A stretch of DNA of 64,000 nt, taken from the NCBI GenBank assembly GCA_963736695.1, contig CAVTPU010000001.1, positions 248,001 to 312,000 of the forward strand, read 5' to 3'. Source of the DNA: CAVTPU01 sp963736695. GTDB taxonomy: Bacteria; Actinomycetota; Actinomycetes; Mycobacteriales; Micromonosporaceae. Below are positions 48,323 through 57,087 of the stretch, piece after piece. Each line of letters starts with the position of its first letter. Positions within the stretch are counted from its first letter, which is position 1. Position numbers and translations under genes: made by a program. The notes under the pieces were generated by a model. That model ran no database searches, had not been told where the DNA came from, and was given only the letters and a program-made list of their open reading frames with translations.

Positions 48323-49561
48323 TCAGCTCACCCCGGCGGCACCGACCGGCTCGGCGTGGTCGTGGAGGTCGCCGAGATCCCATTCGGGAAACGGATCCGG
48401 TGTCTTGCGCCAAGCGTCCTCGCCGACGGCGATCTCATCGGCGGTGAACAGGCACTCGGCGAGCGCCTCGCGCAGGCCGTCGGCGTCGAGGCCGACGCCG
48501 ATGAAGACGAGTTCCTGCTGGCGATCACCGAAGACCGGATCCCAGCGGGCGGTCAACTCGGCTCGTTCGTCCGGGTCATCGGGCCATTCGCCGGAGCTCG
48601 CGACTGGCACGCCCACGGGGTCGCAGCGCCCCGACGGGCCGGCCTGCGACCACAGCGCCGCGACGTCGGGCCGGCTCGCCAACCAGAGGAATCCCTTGGA
48701 CCGCACGACGCCGAAGTCGGTGAGTCGGCCGGTGAGCAGGTCCCATAGTCGCTGCGGGTGAAATGGTCGGGCGTCGCGGAAGACGATGCTGCTGATTCCG
48801 TATTCGATGGTTTCGGGAACGTGGTCCCCGTTGAGTTCGGCCACCCAGCCAGGGGCCGTCTCCGCCTTCTCGAGGTCGAAGCGTCCGGTGTGGAGGATCT
48901 CGGCGGGCGGGACGCGACCGTGGGTGGCCCTGATCTGGCGGGCCGCCGGGTTGAGCCGCGTCACGAGGGCCTCGACGACGGCCAGGTCCTCGCCGGTGAT
49001 GAGGTCGGTCTTGTTCACCACGATGACGTCGGCGAATTCGATCTGGTCGACGAGCAGGTCGGCGATCGTGCGGTCGTCATCCTCGTACGCCGAAATTCCA
49101 CGCTCCTCGAGTGACTCCCCCGCCTCGATCTGGGCGAGCAGGCCGGCCGCGTCGACCACGGTGACGGTGGTGTCCAGTCGTGCCAGGTCGTCGAGCACCT
49201 GTCCGTTCTCCACGCCGAAGGCGAACGTGGCGGCGACCGGCATCGGCTCGGAGATTCCGCTGGATTCGATGAGGAGATAGTCGAAGCGTCCGTGCCGAGC
49301 CAGTCGGGCGACCTCGTCGAGCAGGTCGTCGCGCAGGGTGCAGCAGATGCAGCCGTTGGTGAGCTCGACCAACCGTTCCTGTGTGCGGGACAGGCCGCCA
49401 CCGTCGCGGACCAGCGAGGCGTCGATGTTGACCTCGCTCATGTCGTTGACGATGACCGCCACCCGCAGTCCGTCTCGGTTGGCCAGGACGTGGTTGAGCA
49501 GGCTGGTCTTTCCGGCTCCGAGAAAGCCGGACAGGACTGTCACCGGGAGTCGTCTGGTCAC
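48323..49561 (-). CDS. CobW/ZNG-family GTPase (zinc metallochaperone-like)
   Basis: 412 aa; GTG at 49561 overlaps the rpmF stop (GTGA). G1 motif SGFLGAGKTSLLNHVL, the metal-binding motif GCICCTL (CxCC), G3-like ESSGISEP and G4 VVNKTDLI. The C-terminal domain has REALAECLFTADEI and the family end. CobW-type GTPases deliver zinc or cobalt; the GCICC motif fits the zinc ZNG1/ZigA branch. With rpmF and a Zur-like box (49769-49789) it forms a zinc-starvation operon. Confidence 0.9.
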   Translation of the reverse strand: MTRRLPVTVLSGFLGAGKTSLLNHVLANRDGLRVAVIVNDMSEVNIDASLVRDGGGLSRTQERLVELTNGCICCTLRDDLLDEVARLARHGRFDYLLIESSGISEPMPVAATFAFGVENGQVLDDLARLDTTVTVVDAAGLLAQIEAGESLEERGISAYEDDDRTIADLLVDQIEFADVIVVNKTDLITGEDLAVVEALVTRLNPAARQIRATHGRVPPAEILHTGRFDLEKAETAPGWVAELNGDHVPETIEYGISSIVFRDARPFHPQRLWDLLTGRLTDFGVVRSKGFLWLASRPDVAALWSQAGPSGRCDPVGVPVASSGEWPDDPDERAELTARWDPVFGDRQQELVFIGVGLDADGLREALAECLFTADEIAVGEDAWRKTPDPFPEWDLGDLHDHAEPVGAAGVS

Positions 49562-49737
49562 GGCTCGGCAACCACCTGACGACCCTTGTAGAGCCCGCAG
49601 TGCCCGCAGACCCGATGCGGCACGACCAGTTCCTTGCGTGGGCAGGGGCATGGCGTGAGCGTCGGAACGCTGGCCTTCCACTGCGCCCGCCGGTGGCGGG
49701 TATTGGACCGCGACATGCGGCGTTTCGGTACGGCCAT
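49558..49737 (-). CDS. rpmF: Ribosomal protein L32 (rpmF), Zur-type context
   Basis: 59 aa; ATG at 49737. MAVPKRRMSRSNTRHRRAQWKAS is the L32 N-terminus. The usual zinc ribbon CxxC...CxxC is changed: four Cys are present, but the first pair is C-P-C with one residue between, followed by PHRVCGHCG. Zinc-limited actinomycetes often keep a Cys-free L32 copy under Zur; here the copy in the Zur-like operon still has Cys. Either it is a partly degenerated ribbon or a C+ copy under Zur control. Coupled to the CobW GTPase. Confidence 0.9.
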   Translation of the reverse strand: MAVPKRRMSRSNTRHRRAQWKASVPTLTPCPCPRKELVVPHRVCGHCGLYKGRQVVAEP

Positions 49738-49768
49738 GAACTGGTCTCCTCTCCAGGCCGGCATAGCA

Positions 49769-49789
49769 TAACGGAAATCATTTTCGTTA
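49769..49789 (-). promoter_or_regulatory. Zur-box-like operator
   Basis: AACGGAAATCATTTTCGTT with flanking T/A: an inverted repeat of AACGAAAAT around a single C, with one mismatch. It lies 32 bases upstream of the rpmF start and is like the AT-rich actinobacterial Zur box (core GAAAAT-n-ATTTTC). AT-rich bases stand out in this GC-rich DNA. Confidence 0.75.
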
Positions 49790-49825
49790 AGGCCCACGGG
49801 GTCGCCGGCTCGGCGAAATGAGGGC

Positions 49826-49871
49826 GTCAACTCCTGGTTGACGTGCGGGCCATCGTCAACCTATGGTTGAC
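49826..49871. promoter_or_regulatory. Two GTCAAC-n5-GTTGAC operators before the Clp-N/HTH gene
   Basis: Copies at 49826-49842 and 49855-49871 (17 bases each, 29 bases apart start to start). The second is a perfect 7-3-7 dyad and ends 2 bases before the ATG at 49874. Autoregulation by the HTH protein they precede is likely. Confidence 0.75.
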
Positions 49872-49873
49872 AC

Positions 49874-50593
49874 ATGACTCATCCACTGCGGCTCGACGAT
49901 CTGATCGAGAACATCAAGAACGAGCACCCCGACGCGCTGGAGCAGTTGTCCGGCGCGGTCATCGTCGCGGAACACCTCGGCGACCTGGCAGACCACCTCA
50001 TCGGACACTTCGTCGACCAGGCTCGCCGCACGGGCGCGTCCTGGACCGACATCGGCCGAAGCATGGGGGTCACCAAACAGGCCGCGCAGAAGCGTTTCGT
50101 GCCCAAGGATCCCGGCGAGGCGACAGGCCTCGACCCCGCTCAGGGATTCAGCCGATTCACCCCGCGGGCACGACACGTGGTGGAGTTGGCGCAGGATGAG
50201 GCCCGCGCCGCCGGCAACTCGGAGATCCGCCCGGAGCATCTGGTGCTCGGACTCCTCGGCGAGCCGGGCGGGCTCGCCGCGAAGGCGATCGTCGCCCAAG
50301 GGGTGTCGCTGACCCTGGTCCGGCGCACGGCACTCAAGGCCCTGCCGCCGCTCGTTGACGACGTGCCCGAATTCATCCCCTTCAACATGCCAGCGAAGAA
50401 GGCGCTGACGCTGACCTTCCGGCAGGCGTTGCGGATGGGACACAACTACATCGGCACCGAACACATCCTGCTGGCGCTGCTCGAGGTGGAAGACGGCACC
50501 GGGGTCCTCGCCGGCCTCGGCGTCTCGGCGGAGGCCGCAGCCGCCACGATCGCCTCGATCCTGGAGACCTTCACTAACCCCGCGACCGAGTGA
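49874..50593 (+). CDS. HTH plus Clp N-terminal domain regulator
   Basis: 239 aa; ATG at 49874 directly after the operator, with no ribosome site (probably leaderless). The N-terminal part has an HTH-like segment (GASWTDIGRSMGVTKQAAQKRF), then two Clp-N repeats: FTPRARHVVELAQDEARAAGN with EIRPEHLVLGLLGEPGG, and LTLTFRQALRMGHNYIGTEHILLALLEVEDGTG. Clp-N proteins bind ClpC/ClpB-like chaperones or substrates; a DNA-binding Clp-N protein would link proteolysis to gene control. It neighbours the zinc operon but on the opposite strand. Confidence 0.85.
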   Translation: MTHPLRLDDLIENIKNEHPDALEQLSGAVIVAEHLGDLADHLIGHFVDQARRTGASWTDIGRSMGVTKQAAQKRFVPKDPGEATGLDPAQGFSRFTPRARHVVELAQDEARAAGNSEIRPEHLVLGLLGEPGGLAAKAIVAQGVSLTLVRRTALKALPPLVDDVPEFIPFNMPAKKALTLTFRQALRMGHNYIGTEHILLALLEVEDGTGVLAGLGVSAEAAAATIASILETFTNPATE

Positions 50594-50595
50594 GC

Positions 50596-50621
50596 GGTGG
50601 ACCCGCGGCCGCGGGTCCACC
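50596..50621. terminator. Bidirectional palindromic terminator
   Basis: Perfect 26-base palindrome (GGTGGACCCGCGG and its complement) 2 bases after the Clp-N stop and 15 before the convergent aldo/keto reductase stop. Confidence 0.85.
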
Positions 50622-50636
50622 CTCGTTGGCGAACGA

Positions 50637-51614
50637 TCAATATCGAGGCCCCTCTGGCGCCGGCAGCGAGTCGAGCTCAGCCAGGTCGTCCGCGCTCAAC
50701 TCCACCTCGGCGGCACCGGCATTGTCGACGACATATGCCGGGGTCTTGGTCCCGGGAATGGGCACGACATGTGTCCCCTGGGCCAGAACCCACGCCAACC
50801 CGACCTGCGCCGGAGTGGCCTCGATCCGTTCGGCGACCTGCCGAACCCGCGCGACGATGGCGAGATTGGCGCGCAGAGCCTCCTGCTGGAAACGGGGCTG
50901 CCGGCGGCGGAAGTCATGCTCGGGCAAATCGTCGAAGGACGCGAACCGTCCGGTGAGGAAGCCCCGCCCCAGAGGCGAGAACGGCAGAAAGGCGATTCCC
51001 TGCTGCTGGCAATATGGCAGCACCTCCGCCAACGCGTCCCTAGTCCACAAGGACAGTTCGGATTGAACCGACGTCACCGGATGCACAGCCTGCGCACGCT
51101 TGATCTGGTCGACGGTCACTTCCGACAGTCCGATGTGGAGCGCCTTGCCCGCGGCCACCACGTCTGCCATCGCCCCCCACGTCTCCTCCACCGGCACCTG
51201 CGGATCGACTCGGTGCAGTTGATAGAGGTCGACATGGTCGGTGCCGAGCCGACGGAGACTGTCGTCGATTGACGTCCGAATGTGCTCGGGGCGGCCGTTG
51301 TTCCCGAGCACCGGGTAGTTGTCCGGTCCGCCGGTCGGGTCGATGACGACGAGGCCGACCTTGGTGGCCAACACCGCACGTTCGCGATGACCACCGGCGA
51401 GCGCCCGGCCGACCAGTTCCTCGTTGGTGTGCGGGCCATAGACATCCGCGGTGTCGATCAACGTGGCTCCCAGATCGAGTGCCTGCCGGACGACGGAGAC
51501 GGAGGTGGCATCAACTCTCTGAGCCTTCATGTCATAGGCGAAGGTCATGCCCATGCATCCGAGGCCGATGACGCCGACCTCGGGGCCGTTGTCTCCCAGC
51601 GTGGTGGTTCGCAT
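50637..51614 (-). CDS. Aldo/keto reductase
   Basis: 325 aa; ATG at 51614 after AAAGGA. AKR pattern: MRTTTLGDNGPEVGVIGLGCMGM, LGATLIDTADVYGPHTNEELVG (Asp and Tyr of the active site), LATKVGLV (Lys), YQLHRVDP (His) and the cofactor end PIPGTKTPAYVVDNAGA. It reduces aldehydes or ketones with NADPH. The gene lies 26 bases downstream of an XRE-type regulator on the same strand, so the two are likely one operon in which the regulator reads first. Confidence 0.9.
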   Translation of the reverse strand: MRTTTLGDNGPEVGVIGLGCMGMTFAYDMKAQRVDATSVSVVRQALDLGATLIDTADVYGPHTNEELVGRALAGGHRERAVLATKVGLVVIDPTGGPDNYPVLGNNGRPEHIRTSIDDSLRRLGTDHVDLYQLHRVDPQVPVEETWGAMADVVAAGKALHIGLSEVTVDQIKRAQAVHPVTSVQSELSLWTRDALAEVLPYCQQQGIAFLPFSPLGRGFLTGRFASFDDLPEHDFRRRQPRFQQEALRANLAIVARVRQVAERIEATPAQVGLAWVLAQGTHVVPIPGTKTPAYVVDNAGAAEVELSADDLAELDSLPAPEGPRY

Positions 51615-51640
51615 GTCGGGTGTGTCCTTTCGACGTGAGG

Positions 51641-52510
51641 TCAACTCTCCGGAATAGCGAGGTCGTGGTCTGGGGTGGCCGCCCAGCTGGCGAGCAGGTT
51701 CAACGCGTCTTCGGAAGACGATCCGGGCTCGGCGCTGTAGGCGATGAGGGTCGGACCGTCGTCCTCGGCGAACCGCATCGCCTCATAGGTCAGGCTGAGG
51801 TCGCCGACGACGGGGTGGTGGATGTGTTTGACGCCGGTGCGGCGAAACCGCACGTTGTGTGCGGCCCATCGGGTGCGAAACATGTCGCTGCGGGTGGCCA
51901 GTTCCCCGATGAGGTCGGATAACGCCCGGTCATATGGGTTGCGGCCGGCTTCGGCCCGCAGCAGCGCCACCGTGTCGGCGGCCAGCCGTTCCCAGTCGAC
52001 GAAAAAGTCGACGGCGCGTGGATCGAGGAACATGAAGCGGGCGAGGTTGGCGGGCCTGACCTGGTCGGTGAAGACGGGTGCGAACAACGCCCGGCCGAGC
52101 TGGTTGGTGGCGAGAATGTCCATTCGGGCGGTGCGCAGATAGGCCGGAGCGCTTATGGAGTCGATGACGCGGCGAACGCTCGGACGTACCGCGTGTGTGG
52201 TGGCGCCTCGTCGAGGACCGGGTGCGGTGTTCGACGTACGGGCAAGATCGAACAGGTGCTCCCGCTCAGCCTCGTCAAGTCGCAGCGTTCGGGCGATCGC
52301 CGCGAGGACGCTGACGGAGACGCCACGGGCGTTGCCCCGCTCCAGGCGTGTGTAGTAGTCGACGCTGACGCCGGCCAACAACGCGACCTCCTCCCGGCGC
52401 AGCCCGGGGACCCGCCGGTGCCCGCCGAGGTTGGGCAGGCCGACTTCTTCGGGTTTGATTCTCGCCCGACGGGAGGTCAGGAAGTCGCGGATCTCTTTTC
52501 GGCTGTCCAC
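51641..52510 (-). CDS. XRE-family regulator with MltR-like ligand domain
   Basis: 289 aa; GTG at 52510. The HTH (GLRREEVALLAGVSVDYYTRLERGNARGVSVSVLAAI) is followed by a C-terminal PAS-like/MmyB-type domain typical of actinomycete regulators that precede SDR or AKR genes (RVIDSISAPAYLRTARMDILATNQLGRALF and the closing region with LTYEAMRFAEDDGPTLIAYSAEPGS). It probably represses the downstream aldo/keto reductase until a small ligand binds. Divergent from the Ig-like hypothetical gene across 86 bases. Confidence 0.85.
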   Translation of the reverse strand: MDSRKEIRDFLTSRRARIKPEEVGLPNLGGHRRVPGLRREEVALLAGVSVDYYTRLERGNARGVSVSVLAAIARTLRLDEAEREHLFDLARTSNTAPGPRRGATTHAVRPSVRRVIDSISAPAYLRTARMDILATNQLGRALFAPVFTDQVRPANLARFMFLDPRAVDFFVDWERLAADTVALLRAEAGRNPYDRALSDLIGELATRSDMFRTRWAAHNVRFRRTGVKHIHHPVVGDLSLTYEAMRFAEDDGPTLIAYSAEPGSSSEDALNLLASWAATPDHDLAIPES

Positions 52511-52596
52511 GGCATTGACGCTACGTGCCGGCGGGGCAAGGTGGGAGGCACTGGTGTTACCCGCCTGACCGCGGCCATGAGCTAAACTCGCACCCC

Positions 52597-53001
52597 ATGA
52601 CCTCTCCCAATAGTGTTATTCATATCAACACCAAGTTTCACTGGTTCACATTCATGTTCAGCGGCTTCCGACCTCGGGCAATCATGAACGGGGGCACGGT
52701 CCAACTGAACTGGGGAGACAACGCGATTCCCGCGCCTCCGGGGCGCTATGAGGTGACGGTCTATGTGCCTTACCTGTGGAAGGTCGGCAAGGCGACGACC
52801 GTCGTGGACAACAGCGCGATGTCGCCGACGCTCTACTACGCCGCTCCGGTGTGGACCTTTCAACGCGGCGCCATCGGCTTTACCCCGCAGGAGCACCCTG
52901 GCCTCATCGCGACATACATCCTGTACGGCGTGCTCTTCGCTCTGCTGGTCCTGTGCGGTGCCGGCGCGCTGATCGACAACCTTTCTTCGACGTCGATGTG
53001 A
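52597..53001 (+). CDS. Small beta-domain protein with C-terminal membrane helix
   Basis: 134 aa; ATG at 52597. A beta-rich N-part (INTKFHWFTFMFSGFRPRAIM, GRYEVTVYVPYLWKVGKATTVV) and one membrane helix (IATYILYGVLFALLVLCGAGALI) near the C-terminus. No family recognised. It is 8 bases before the next gene on the same strand, so both are likely co-transcribed. Confidence 0.65.
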   Translation: MTSPNSVIHINTKFHWFTFMFSGFRPRAIMNGGTVQLNWGDNAIPAPPGRYEVTVYVPYLWKVGKATTVVDNSAMSPTLYYAAPVWTFQRGAIGFTPQEHPGLIATYILYGVLFALLVLCGAGALIDNLSSTSM

Positions 53002-53009
53002 GGACACTC

Positions 53010-53774
53010 GTGGACTGGGCCACGGCAATGAACTTCATCAAGGAGAAGGACCCCGGGTTCGCGGCCAGCGCCGTCGGTGCGACGCTCGACGACGTCGTGC
53101 GCCTGGAGGAGCACCATAACGGCGTCTCCCTGCCGCAGCTCTATGTCGATTTCTTGCTTGAGATGGGGGAGGACGACCGGTTTGAGATCTTCGGCGCGTG
53201 GCGGGCGCATCGATTGTCCGAGCTCATGAGTTGCCTTCCTGACGCGACGGAGACGTCCGGCCGGTTCATCCGGGTCGCTTGCGAATCGGACCAAAGTATG
53301 GTGACCGCCTACGATGTCGTTCTGGACCGCGGTCGGGGTGATCCATGCGATCCACCGCTGGTGTTGATGGAGCAGGGAATGGGACTCGCGCCCGAACACA
53401 TGGTTGACATGGGGTCGACACTCGCGGAATGGTTCGTAAGCAGCATCTTTCACGCGTTCGAGATGAACCTCGTTCGGCGCCGACGCGTCATCTACGCCCA
53501 CGGACTCTCCGCGAAACAGGCTCGGCTTGCGTTGCCGCCGATCGTGACGATGTTGATGAAGCTGGGCTACCGACCAGTGTTGCCGGTGCTTCCCCGAATC
53601 GCATGCCTGCGTGAAGAATCCCGGAGCATCGCAGTCGAGGTCCAGGAAGACTGTCGCCTCTTGAGGGTGACGGTCGGCACCGCCACAGGCGGTCTGGCTG
53701 GAATGATCGACCCGCTCATCGACGACATCTGTTCCGCCGCCGGCCTCAATCCCCTCTCTGTCAGCACGGAGTGA
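53010..53774 (+). CDS. SMI1/KNR4-like hypothetical protein
   Basis: 254 aa; GTG at 53010 with GAGGA upstream. The N-terminal part fits SMI1/KNR4: ATLDDVVRLEEHHNGVSLPQL then YVDFLLEMGEDDRFEIFG, and a later VTAYDVVLDRGRGD. The C-terminal 100 residues are helical and beta (LALPPIVTMLMKLGYRP) and unassigned. Adjacent to a small membrane protein, an arrangement reminiscent of membrane toxin/immunity or scaffold pairs, but nothing proves this. Confidence 0.6.
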   Translation: MDWATAMNFIKEKDPGFAASAVGATLDDVVRLEEHHNGVSLPQLYVDFLLEMGEDDRFEIFGAWRAHRLSELMSCLPDATETSGRFIRVACESDQSMVTAYDVVLDRGRGDPCDPPLVLMEQGMGLAPEHMVDMGSTLAEWFVSSIFHAFEMNLVRRRRVIYAHGLSAKQARLALPPIVTMLMKLGYRPVLPVLPRIACLREESRSIAVEVQEDCRLLRVTVGTATGGLAGMIDPLIDDICSAAGLNPLSVSTE

Positions 53775-53798
53775 GACAGTCCGGCGGGTACGGCCAAT

Positions 53799-54494
53799 TT
53801 AGCTGACGACCACGCCGGGGCGGAAACGATAGCCCATGCCGGGTTCGGTGAGCAGGTGGCGGGGATGCGCCGGGTCGTCTTCGAGTTTGCGTCGCAGCTG
53901 TGCCATGTATTGGCGCAGGTAGTGGGTTTCGCGGTCATACTGCGGGCCCCAGACCTGCTGGAGCAGATGACGTTGAGTGATCAACTTGTCGGGATTGCGG
54001 ATGAGGATCTCGATGAGGTGCCACTCGGTCGGAGTCAATCGCAACTGACCGCCGTCGTCGTCGACGACGGTGCGGGCGGCGAGGTCGATGGTCTTCGCAC
54101 CGATTCGCGCCGCCGGTGGCGACTCCCCGCCCGGAGTCGCTCGCCGGCTGACCGCACGGATCCGGGCGAGGAGTTCGTCGACGCCGAACGGCTTCGTGAC
54201 GTAGTCGTCGGCGCCGATGTCGAGCGCCGCGACCTTGTCACCGCTGCCCGCCCGGCCCGACAGCACGATCACCGGCACGGTGGTCCAGCCACGGAGCCCG
54301 CGAAGGACCTCGATTCCGTCGAGGTCGGGCAGACCAAGATCGAGCACGATGAGATCCGGTTGATTGGCTGCCGCCAGACGCAGCGCTGAGGCGCCGTCGC
54401 TGGCGACGTCGACCTCATAGGCGCGCGCCCGCAGATTGATGCGTAACGCGCGCAGAATCTGCGGGTCGTCGTCGACGACGAGGACCCGCGTCAC
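53799..54494 (-). CDS. kdpE: Response regulator KdpE
   Basis: 231 aa; GTG at 54494 overlaps the kdpD stop. Receiver: RVLVVDDDPQILRAL, phospho-acceptor Asp52 in VLDLGLPDLDG, then DDYVTKPFGVDELLARI. The OmpR/PhoB winged helix follows: LTPTEWHLIEILIRNPDKLIT and HYLRQYMAQLRRKLEDDP. It receives phosphate from KdpD and activates the kdpFABC genes when potassium is low or turgor falls. Last gene of the operon. Confidence 0.95.
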   Translation of the reverse strand: MTRVLVVDDDPQILRALRINLRARAYEVDVASDGASALRLAAANQPDLIVLDLGLPDLDGIEVLRGLRGWTTVPVIVLSGRAGSGDKVAALDIGADDYVTKPFGVDELLARIRAVSRRATPGGESPPAARIGAKTIDLAARTVVDDDGGQLRLTPTEWHLIEILIRNPDKLITQRHLLQQVWGPQYDRETHYLRQYMAQLRRKLEDDPAHPRHLLTEPGMGYRFRPGVVVS

Positions 54495-57082
54495 GACGTA
54501 CCCGGTCCGGAAGCCGAGTCCTCGCCCGGCAGCGTGATCACCATTGTCAGTCCGCCGCCCGGGGTGGTCTCCGGGATGAGTTCTCCTCCCATGGCCTCAA
54601 TGAGACCACGGGACAGGGCGAGCCCGAGACCCACACCCGTCTCGGTGTGCCGGTCGCCGAGCCGCTGAAACGGCAGGAACACCAGGTCTCGTTGCTCGAC
54701 GGGGATTCCCGGCCCGTGATCGATGATCCTGATCTGCACGAGTGCGCCGTGACTGCTGCCGGTGACGACCGGCGGCTGCTCGGGCGGGCTGTGCCGCAGC
54801 GCGTTGCCGATCACGTTGACCAGCACCCGTTGCAGCAGGCCGGGGTCGGCGTGCACCGACGGCAGGTCGACCGGAATCCGCACAGCCGCCACCCGGGCCG
54901 CCTCGCCGAGTTCGTCCAGTGCCCGCGGCACGGCGTCCTCGAGCCACACGGTGGTGGCCGAGACGCCGAGGACGCCGGCCTGCAACCGGCTCATGTCGAG
55001 CAGGTTGGCGACGAGCCGGGTGAGCTGGTCGAGTGACTCGTCGGCGGTGGCGAGGAGTTCGTCGCGGTCGTCGTCGCTGAACGCCACGTCGTCGGAGCGC
55101 AGGCTCTCCACGGCCGCCTTCGCCGAGGCGAGCGGGGTTCGCAGGTCGTGGCTGACCGCGGCAAGCAGCGCGGTGCGCATCCGGTCGGCTGCGGCGAGTG
55201 GTCGTGCCCGCGCGGCTTCGTCGGCGAGCTGTTCCTGGCGCAACGCGACCGCGGCCTGCGCGGCGAACGCTTCGACGATGCGTTGGTCGGCGGCCGGCAG
55301 GGACCGTCCGCGCAGAACCAACACGAGTCTGGTGTCGACCGGCACGTTGACGTCGCCGTCGGCCGGTGCCGACGCCGGTTCGCCGCCGACGGTCGCCGCG
55401 ACCATCCACGCGTCCGGGTCGCCCTGAACATGCGGCCCGCCAGCCGCGTCGGCTCGGCTCTCCAGCAGCGTCACGTTGTCCATGCCGAAGGTCTCCCGCA
55501 GGCGTTCCAGCAGCGCGCCGAGTGGTTTCTCCCCGCGCAGCACGCTGCCGGCGACGGCGGAGAGTGTGGCCGCCTCGGCGCTGGCGCGCGCCGCCTGTCG
55601 CGTACGCCTGGCTGCGAGGTCGACCACGGCGCTGACCGAGACCGCCACGACAAGAAAGACCACGACGGCGACGATGTCCTCCTGGTTTTTGATGGACAAC
55701 GAATAGAAGGGGTGGGTGAAGTAGAAGTTGAGAAGAAGGAAGCCGGAGACGGCGGCGAACACCGCCGGCCACACCCCACCGACGAGGGCCGCCATGACGA
55801 CCATCGCCAGATAGAGCAGGACGTCGCTCGACAGTGACAGTCGCCCGTCGAGCGCCTTCAGCGCCACGGTGAGAAGCGGCAGACCGATGAGGCTCACGAG
55901 GAAACCCGCGAGCCGACGTCGTGCCGAGAGCGCGGTGCCCGGACGCAGCGTCGGCCACCTGCGGCCGAGGCCGATCTCCTCGTGGGTCACCAGGTGCACG
56001 TCGATCGCCCCGGACAGGGCGGTCGTCGTCACGCCCACCCCGGGGGCGAATATCTGCGCGAAGCGGCCCCGACGGGAGGCCCCGAGCACGAGTTGGGTGG
56101 CGTTGACACCACGCGCGAAGTCGAGCAACGCCGCCGGAATGTCGGCGCCGACCACCTGGTGATAGGTGCCGCCGAGGCTCTCCAACAGCACCCGTTGTTT
56201 GGCGAGCAGGGCCGGGTCGGCGCCGGCGAGTCCGTCGGACCGGGTCACGTGCACGCCGAGGAGGTCGGCGCCTTTGCCCCGCGCCGCGACCCGGGCGGCG
56301 CGGCGGATCAGTGTCTCGCCCTCAGGTCCGCCGGTGAGTGCGACCACGACCCGTTCACGGGCCTCCCAGGTCTCGCCGATGCGGTTCTCGGCCCGATAGC
56401 GGTCGAGTTGTTCGTCGACCTTGTCGGCGAGCCAGAGCAGCGCCAGTTCGCGCAGGGCGGTGAGGTTGCCCACCCGAAAATAGTTGCCGAGGGCGGCGTC
56501 GATCTTCTCCGGTGCGTAGATGTTGCCGTGTTCCATCCGCCGGCGCAGCGCCTCTGGCGTCATGTCGACCAGTTCGACCTGGTCGGCGAGGCGGACCACC
56601 TCGTCGGGCACGGTCTCCCGTTGGGAGACGCCGGTGATCTGCTCCACGACGTCGTTAAGGGACTCCAGGTGCTGAATGTTGACCGTGGTGAGCACGGTGA
56701 TCCCGGCGTCGACGAGCTCGGCGATGTCCTGCCACCGTTTGGTGTTGCGGGACCCGGGCACGTTGGTGTGCGCGAGTTCGTCGACGACCGCCACGTGGGG
56801 CCGCCGGGCGAGCACCGCGTCGACGTCCATTTCGGTGAATGTCGTGCCGCGATAGGGCAGTTCCTGTCGGGGCACGACTGGAAGATCACGCATGAGCGCC
56901 TCGGTGTGGGCGCGTCCATGGCCCTCGACGAATCCGACCACCACGTCGGTTCCCCGCTCGATGCGCCGATGCGCCTCTTCGAGCATCGCGAAGGTCTTGC
57001 CCACCCCGGGAGCGGCGCCGAGATAGATGCGCAACTGTCCGCGCCGCACCCGGGGTTCTGTCGTCGGTGGTGCCATCGGCAT
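54491..57082 (-). CDS. kdpD: Sensor kinase KdpD
   Basis: 863 aa. KdpD N-domain with Walker A G22-AAPGVGK-T30 and the KdpD/USP region (DVVVGFVEGHGRAHTEALM, ELAHTNVPGS), the USP-like second part, four membrane helices (LVSLIGLPLLTVALKAL, LLYLAMVVMAALVGG, AVFAAVSGFLLLNFYF, VAVVVFLVVAVSVSAVV) and the kinase core with His645 in SHDLRTPLASAKAA, then the N/G boxes (NVIGNALRHSP, DHGPGIP, GVGLGLALSRG). It senses potassium/turgor and phosphorylates KdpE. It begins 5 bases downstream of kdpC and overlaps kdpE by 4. Confidence 0.95.
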   Translation of the reverse strand: MPMAPPTTEPRVRRGQLRIYLGAAPGVGKTFAMLEEAHRRIERGTDVVVGFVEGHGRAHTEALMRDLPVVPRQELPYRGTTFTEMDVDAVLARRPHVAVVDELAHTNVPGSRNTKRWQDIAELVDAGITVLTTVNIQHLESLNDVVEQITGVSQRETVPDEVVRLADQVELVDMTPEALRRRMEHGNIYAPEKIDAALGNYFRVGNLTALRELALLWLADKVDEQLDRYRAENRIGETWEARERVVVALTGGPEGETLIRRAARVAARGKGADLLGVHVTRSDGLAGADPALLAKQRVLLESLGGTYHQVVGADIPAALLDFARGVNATQLVLGASRRGRFAQIFAPGVGVTTTALSGAIDVHLVTHEEIGLGRRWPTLRPGTALSARRRLAGFLVSLIGLPLLTVALKALDGRLSLSSDVLLYLAMVVMAALVGGVWPAVFAAVSGFLLLNFYFTHPFYSLSIKNQEDIVAVVVFLVVAVSVSAVVDLAARRTRQAARASAEAATLSAVAGSVLRGEKPLGALLERLRETFGMDNVTLLESRADAAGGPHVQGDPDAWMVAATVGGEPASAPADGDVNVPVDTRLVLVLRGRSLPAADQRIVEAFAAQAAVALRQEQLADEAARARPLAAADRMRTALLAAVSHDLRTPLASAKAAVESLRSDDVAFSDDDRDELLATADESLDQLTRLVANLLDMSRLQAGVLGVSATTVWLEDAVPRALDELGEAARVAAVRIPVDLPSVHADPGLLQRVLVNVIGNALRHSPPEQPPVVTGSSHGALVQIRIIDHGPGIPVEQRDLVFLPFQRLGDRHTETGVGLGLALSRGLIEAMGGELIPETTPGGGLTMVITLPGEDSASGPGTS

Positions 57083-57087
57083 GATCG

